DNA of 44,598 bases from JBGPYB01 sp041493035 (GTDB lineage: Bacteria; Acidobacteriota; Vicinamibacteria; Fen-336): positions 1 to 44,598 of the forward strand of contig JBGPYB010000016.1 in the NCBI GenBank assembly GCA_041493035.1. The letters are read 5' to 3'. Of the stretch, positions 41,205-44,598 are shown one piece after another (within the stretch, counting starts at the first letter, position 1; each line of letters starts with the position of its first letter). The notes under the pieces were generated by a model that saw only the letters and a program-made list of their open reading frames with translations, made no database searches and was not told where the DNA came from. The translations under genes were made by a program, and so were the position numbers.

Positions 41205-44200
41205 ATGTTCAGGAAGCTCTTGCGGCGCACGCTGTTGACCGGGCTGACGTTGGCGCTTCTTTCAGGCGCTGCCTTGGCCCAGACCCAGATCACGACGGGC
41301 GTCATCCAGGGGACGGTGAAGGATGCCAGCGGTTCCGTGGTGCCCCGGGCGGCGGTGGAGGTCAAGAACCTGGGCACGAACGCGTCGCGATCCCTCACGA
41401 CGTCGGAGGACGGCCGTTTCGTCGTCCTCCAGCTGACGCCGGGCCGCTACAGCGTGACCGTGAGCCTCGCCGGCTTCGCCACTCTCGTTCAGGAAAACGT
41501 CGCCGTCAGCGTCGGCCAGACGGTGATTCTGAACGCCTCACTGAAGCCGTCCACCGTGACCGAGACCGTCACGGTGACGGGGACGCCGACCGTGGACACG
41601 TCCAGCTCGACCGCCAGCAACACGCTCGACGAAACGACCATCAGCACGACGCCGATCCTGGGTCGCAAGTTCGAGGACCTGCTCACGCTGACTCCGGGGG
41701 TCAGCGTCGTCCAGGGTCCGGATGGCGACGAGATCACGTTCTCCGGACAGCGCGGCGTCTACAACAACATCAGCCTGGACGGCGGCGACTACAACAACGG
41801 CTTCTTCGGCGAGCAGATGGGCGGCCAGCGTGCGGCCATCGACATCACGCTCGAGGCGGTCAAGGAGTTCCAGGTGGTGGCGACCGGCGCGACCGCCGAG
41901 TTCGGTCGCACCGCTGGGGGCATCGTGAACGTCATCACCAAGTCGGGCACCAACGACTTCCACGGAAGCCTCTTCGAGTACCAGCGCCTCGAGGGTCTTA
42001 CCTCCAACACGTCCGACGGGAAGCCGCTGAAGGACTTCCACCGCGAGCAGTTCGGCGGGACGATCGGCGGGCCGCTCGTCAAGGACAAGGCCTTCTTCTT
42101 CGTGGCGTTCGAGGGCATCCGCGAGAACCTTCAGCGCGACAACCTGAGCGTGCCGCTCGGCACCTGCCCGGTGGGGGCCCCGACTATCACGGCGGACGAG
42201 GCCCTCATCGGCGGCAATCCCGAATGCCAGCGTCTGGCGCTGCTCAACTACTTCAAGGCCACGCGGAACCAGGACGACGGGCAGCCGGTGAACCACAAGG
42301 TCGACAACAACGCGATGCTGGCCAAGCTCGACTGGACCATCAACGCCAAGAACAACCTCGCGGTCTCCTACAACTTCGACTACTCCAACAACACCAACCA
42401 GACCTTCGACGTGCCGACCTATGGCAACTCCGCGAACGGCACCGAAGGCCCGTCCAAGATCAACGTGGCGAACTTGAACCTCTTCAGCACGGTCTCGGCG
42501 ACGCAGTTCAACGAGTTCCATCTCACCTATTCGCGCGAGAACCGGCCGCGGAACGCGACCCCCTCGAACATCCCCGCCAACACCGGTATCAGCTTCGCGC
42601 CGCCGACCTTCCAGTTCGGCTCCCCGTACTTCCTGGAGCCCAGCGTCGACGAGCTGATCAAGCGCTTCCAGATCAAGGACAACTTCTCGATCGTCAAAGG
42701 CAAGCACACGATCAAGGTCGGAGGCGACTGGCTCCACACCAACAACACACAGGTGTTCCGGGGCTTCTTCACGGGCCGCTACCTCTTCGACAGCGTGACG
42801 GGCTTCCTGCGCTATGCGTCGCCGCCCGCCGGCGGCGGTTACGGGCCCTACACCGTGGGCTGCTCGGACGGTGAGTACGTCACGGCTCCCGCGCCGTGTC
42901 CGGCCGGCACCACTCCCACGGGAGGACCGCTGGTCTTCTACCTCGATTCAACATCACCCGACGGTGTCGCCCGCGACGCTGCCGGCGCGTCCAGCATCAA
43001 CAACAACGAGTTCGCGCTCTTCGCCCAGGACAAGTGGCAGATCCGGCCGAACCTCACGATCAGCTACGGCCTCCGCTGGGATGCCCAGTACATGCCGGAG
43101 ACCATAGACCCGACGACTACCGCTTACGCCCAGTTCCTGAACGATCCACGCTTTCCCTCGGACGGAACGATCCCGGATCAGAAGAAGGAGTTCCAGCCAC
43201 GGCTCGGCCTCGCCTGGGACGTCAAGGGCAACGGAAAGTCCGTACTCCGCGCGAACGCAGGCATCTACTATGCGCGGCAGAACATGCTGACGCAGGTGGG
43301 AGCGGTCACGACGAACGGCGTCCAGCAGAAGAGCGACTTCGCCAGCACCGGCTTGATGTTGGACCTCCTCGGGCGTTTCGGATTCGTCATTCCCTTGCCG
43401 ACCTGGCCGGACATCCTTTCGCCATCGGCTGTACCGCCTGGGACCTTCCCGCTCTTCTCGGGTGTGAAGGTCTTCGCCAAGGACTACCACACCCCGCTGA
43501 TCTACACATGGAACGTTGCCTACGAGCAAGAGATCGCCCCCGACTGGTCGGCGTACGTGGACTTCACGTGGTCGAAGGGCGTGTATCTGACCCGCACGCT
43601 GAACTACAACGCCCATGGGACGGGGGTGGCCGCCGTGCAGCCGCCGAACCGCGATACGACCTCCTACACAGGGGACGCTCCGTTCGGGCCGCAACTGGGG
43701 GACGTGTACTTCCAGAACAGCCGGGGCAAGGGGCTCTACCGCGGCGGGACGATCGGGGTGCGCAAGCGCTTCTCGAACAAGTACCAGCTCGAAGCCAACT
43801 ACGTTCTCGCCAAGGACCTGGACGACGACTCGAACGAGCGCGATCCCTTCACCGACCGCAGCTTCAACTTCTACGACCTGACGCAGGACTACGGCCCCTC
43901 CGACCGGGACATCCGCCACAAGTTCAACCTCTTCGCCTACGGCGAGCTGCCGTGGGGGCTGCAAGGCAACGCGCGCGTCCAGGCCCGGTCGGCCCAGCCG
44001 ATCACCACGTCGCCCCGCGTCCTCAATGGCGTCGACCGCGGCCGCAACTGGGACCGGAAGGACAACAAGTACTTCTCGCTCGACTGGCGCTTGCAGCGTC
44101 CGATCCGCTTCGGGAAGAGCTGCGCGCTGATCCCGACGATCGAGATGTTCAACACGTTCAACAGCAAGAACAACGTCAACACGCTGTCGACTCCGGCGCT

Positions 44201-44279
44201 CTTCAACTTCGACGGCTTCCTGCGCCTCGGCGTGGGCGATCCGCGCCAGTTGCAGTTGTCGGCGAAGTTCACGTTCTAG
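41205..44279 (+). CDS. Oar-like TonB-dependent receptor with carboxypeptidase-regulatory domain
   Basis: 1024 residues from the ATG at 41205 (AAGGAG at 41191-41196). A signal peptide is followed by a CarboxypepD_reg-like beta-sandwich (TTGVIQGTVKDASGSVVPRA; LQLTPGRYSVTVSLAGFATL, about residues 28-115). A plug domain comes next (LLTLTPGVSVVQG; GATAEFGRTAGGIVNVITKS), then a large outer-membrane barrel ending in Phe (LQLSAKFTF). No obvious TonB box is seen before the plug. This architecture is abundant in Acidobacteriota and is usually linked to uptake of glycans or peptides or to protein export. The recR start lies 5 bp after the stop. Confidence 0.93.
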   Translation: MFRKLLRRTLLTGLTLALLSGAALAQTQITTGVIQGTVKDASGSVVPRAAVEVKNLGTNASRSLTTSEDGRFVVLQLTPGRYSVTVSLAGFATLVQENVAVSVGQTVILNASLKPSTVTETVTVTGTPTVDTSSSTASNTLDETTISTTPILGRKFEDLLTLTPGVSVVQGPDGDEITFSGQRGVYNNISLDGGDYNNGFFGEQMGGQRAAIDITLEAVKEFQVVATGATAEFGRTAGGIVNVITKSGTNDFHGSLFEYQRLEGLTSNTSDGKPLKDFHREQFGGTIGGPLVKDKAFFFVAFEGIRENLQRDNLSVPLGTCPVGAPTITADEALIGGNPECQRLALLNYFKATRNQDDGQPVNHKVDNNAMLAKLDWTINAKNNLAVSYNFDYSNNTNQTFDVPTYGNSANGTEGPSKINVANLNLFSTVSATQFNEFHLTYSRENRPRNATPSNIPANTGISFAPPTFQFGSPYFLEPSVDELIKRFQIKDNFSIVKGKHTIKVGGDWLHTNNTQVFRGFFTGRYLFDSVTGFLRYASPPAGGGYGPYTVGCSDGEYVTAPAPCPAGTTPTGGPLVFYLDSTSPDGVARDAAGASSINNNEFALFAQDKWQIRPNLTISYGLRWDAQYMPETIDPTTTAYAQFLNDPRFPSDGTIPDQKKEFQPRLGLAWDVKGNGKSVLRANAGIYYARQNMLTQVGAVTTNGVQQKSDFASTGLMLDLLGRFGFVIPLPTWPDILSPSAVPPGTFPLFSGVKVFAKDYHTPLIYTWNVAYEQEIAPDWSAYVDFTWSKGVYLTRTLNYNAHGTGVAAVQPPNRDTTSYTGDAPFGPQLGDVYFQNSRGKGLYRGGTIGVRKRFSNKYQLEANYVLAKDLDDDSNERDPFTDRSFNFYDLTQDYGPSDRDIRHKFNLFAYGELPWGLQGNARVQARSAQPITTSPRVLNGVDRGRNWDRKDNKYFSLDWRLQRPIRFGKSCALIPTIEMFNTFNSKNNVNTLSTPALFNFDGFLRLGVGDPRQLQLSAKFTF

Positions 44280-44284
44280 CATTG

Positions 44285-44598
44285 ATGGATTACCCGGGGC
44301 CGGTGGCGCGACTGATCGAGGAGTTGCGCCGCCTCCCCGGCATCGGTCCGAAATCGGCGCAGCGTATTACGTACGCCCTGCTGAAAGGATCGGCCGAGGA
44401 CGCGACGCGCTTGGGCGCTGCGATCAGCGAGCTGAAGGACGGGATCCGCACCTGCTCGATCTGCAACGCCATCACCGACCGGGAAGTCTGCTCCACCTGC
44501 GGCGACCCGGGCCGGTCCGAAAAGATCATCTGTGTCGTGGAAGAGCCCCACAACCTCATCGCTGTCGAGAAGACGCGGGAATTCAAGGGCCGCTATCA
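44285..44598 (+). CDS. recR: Recombination protein RecR, 3' end beyond window
   Basis: The first 104 codons are present, cut by the right edge. MDYPGPVARLIEELRRLPGI, then GPKSAQRITYALL is the helix-hairpin-helix region. The C4 zinc finger is CSICNAITDREVCSTC (residues about 59-74), and the Toprim domain begins with IICVVEEPHNLIAVEKT. RecR works with RecO/RecF in gap repair. The ATG has no ribosome site of its own and follows the receptor stop by 5 bp. In many bacteria it follows ybaB directly. Confidence 0.95.
   Translation, partial: MDYPGPVARLIEELRRLPGIGPKSAQRITYALLKGSAEDATRLGAAISELKDGIRTCSICNAITDREVCSTCGDPGRSEKIICVVEEPHNLIAVEKTREFKGRY

Noticed and set aside
41132..42874. 580-codon plus-strand frame overlapping the start of the TonB receptor
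   Set aside because: A +1 shadow rich in Arg, Gln and His that has no receptor motifs; the accepted frame has signal peptide, carboxypeptidase-regulatory and plug domains.

Overview
The window (44.6 kb, high GC throughout) looks like chromosomal DNA of a Gram-negative-type bacterium. Outer-membrane features include a TonB-dependent receptor with an N-terminal carboxypeptidase-regulatory-like domain (the Oar-like type abundant in Acidobacteriota), a PagL-like barrel and surface-polysaccharide genes. Together with the Sel1/TPR proteins and a transmembrane Ser/Thr kinase, this gene mix makes Acidobacteriota my best guess. That is inference from gene content, because no rRNA or other marker gene here settles the phylum.

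Layout. 1-9.7 kb: a FecR/DUF6600-like exported protein cut by the left edge, a membrane acyltransferase plus GH9 glycosidase pair, an FHA protein, a PagL-like barrel, a transmembrane Ser/Thr kinase and tadA. 9.7-19.3 kb: a leftward surface-polysaccharide operon (WbqC, GT2, methyltransferase, PglD-like acetyltransferase, beta-propeller protein, methyltransferase, GT-C glycosyltransferase), a DegT-type aminotransferase remnant and a metallopeptidase/TPR protein. Two tRNA-Ser genes (CGA and GGA) bracket this block. 19.4-21.4 kb: a Sel1-repeat protein and an unknown proline-rich protein. 36.4-44.6 kb: SRP RNA, dnaX, ybaB, then a large membrane protein and a TonB-dependent receptor, and the start of recR.

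The centre (21.5-36.2 kb) is the prize: a nearly uninterrupted island for the archaeal-type tetrahydromethanopterin (H4MPT)/methylofuran C1 pathway. It holds a canonical formaldehyde-activating enzyme (Fae), a Fae paralogue lacking the catalytic His, beta-RFAP synthase, PabA/PabB to supply pABA, a dihydropteroate-synthase-like protein, a PTPS-family enzyme, a pterin carbinolamine dehydratase, an SDR and an NmrA-type reductase. It also has the methanofuran enzymes MfnB, MfnD, MfnE-like and MfnF-like, a DUF447 protein, a CitG-like protein and a second ATP-grasp ligase. Fae captures formaldehyde on H4MPT; most of the rest builds the two cofactors. Missing here, and needed elsewhere in the genome, are mch, a full-length mtdA/mtdB, fhcABCD/ftr, and mfnA and mfnC.

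The most unusual single gene lies directly downstream of fae: a 90-residue protein resembling methylene-H4MPT dehydrogenase (MtdB) with the NAD(P)-binding domain missing. Other notable points are the His-to-Glu Fae paralogue, a CE-xx-HGH PTPS that may make hydroxymethyl-dihydropterin, a strong hairpin between fae and the mini-MtdB gene, a cytochrome c tail remnant inside the cofactor operon, and a dnaX-ybaB-recR operon split by two unrelated genes.
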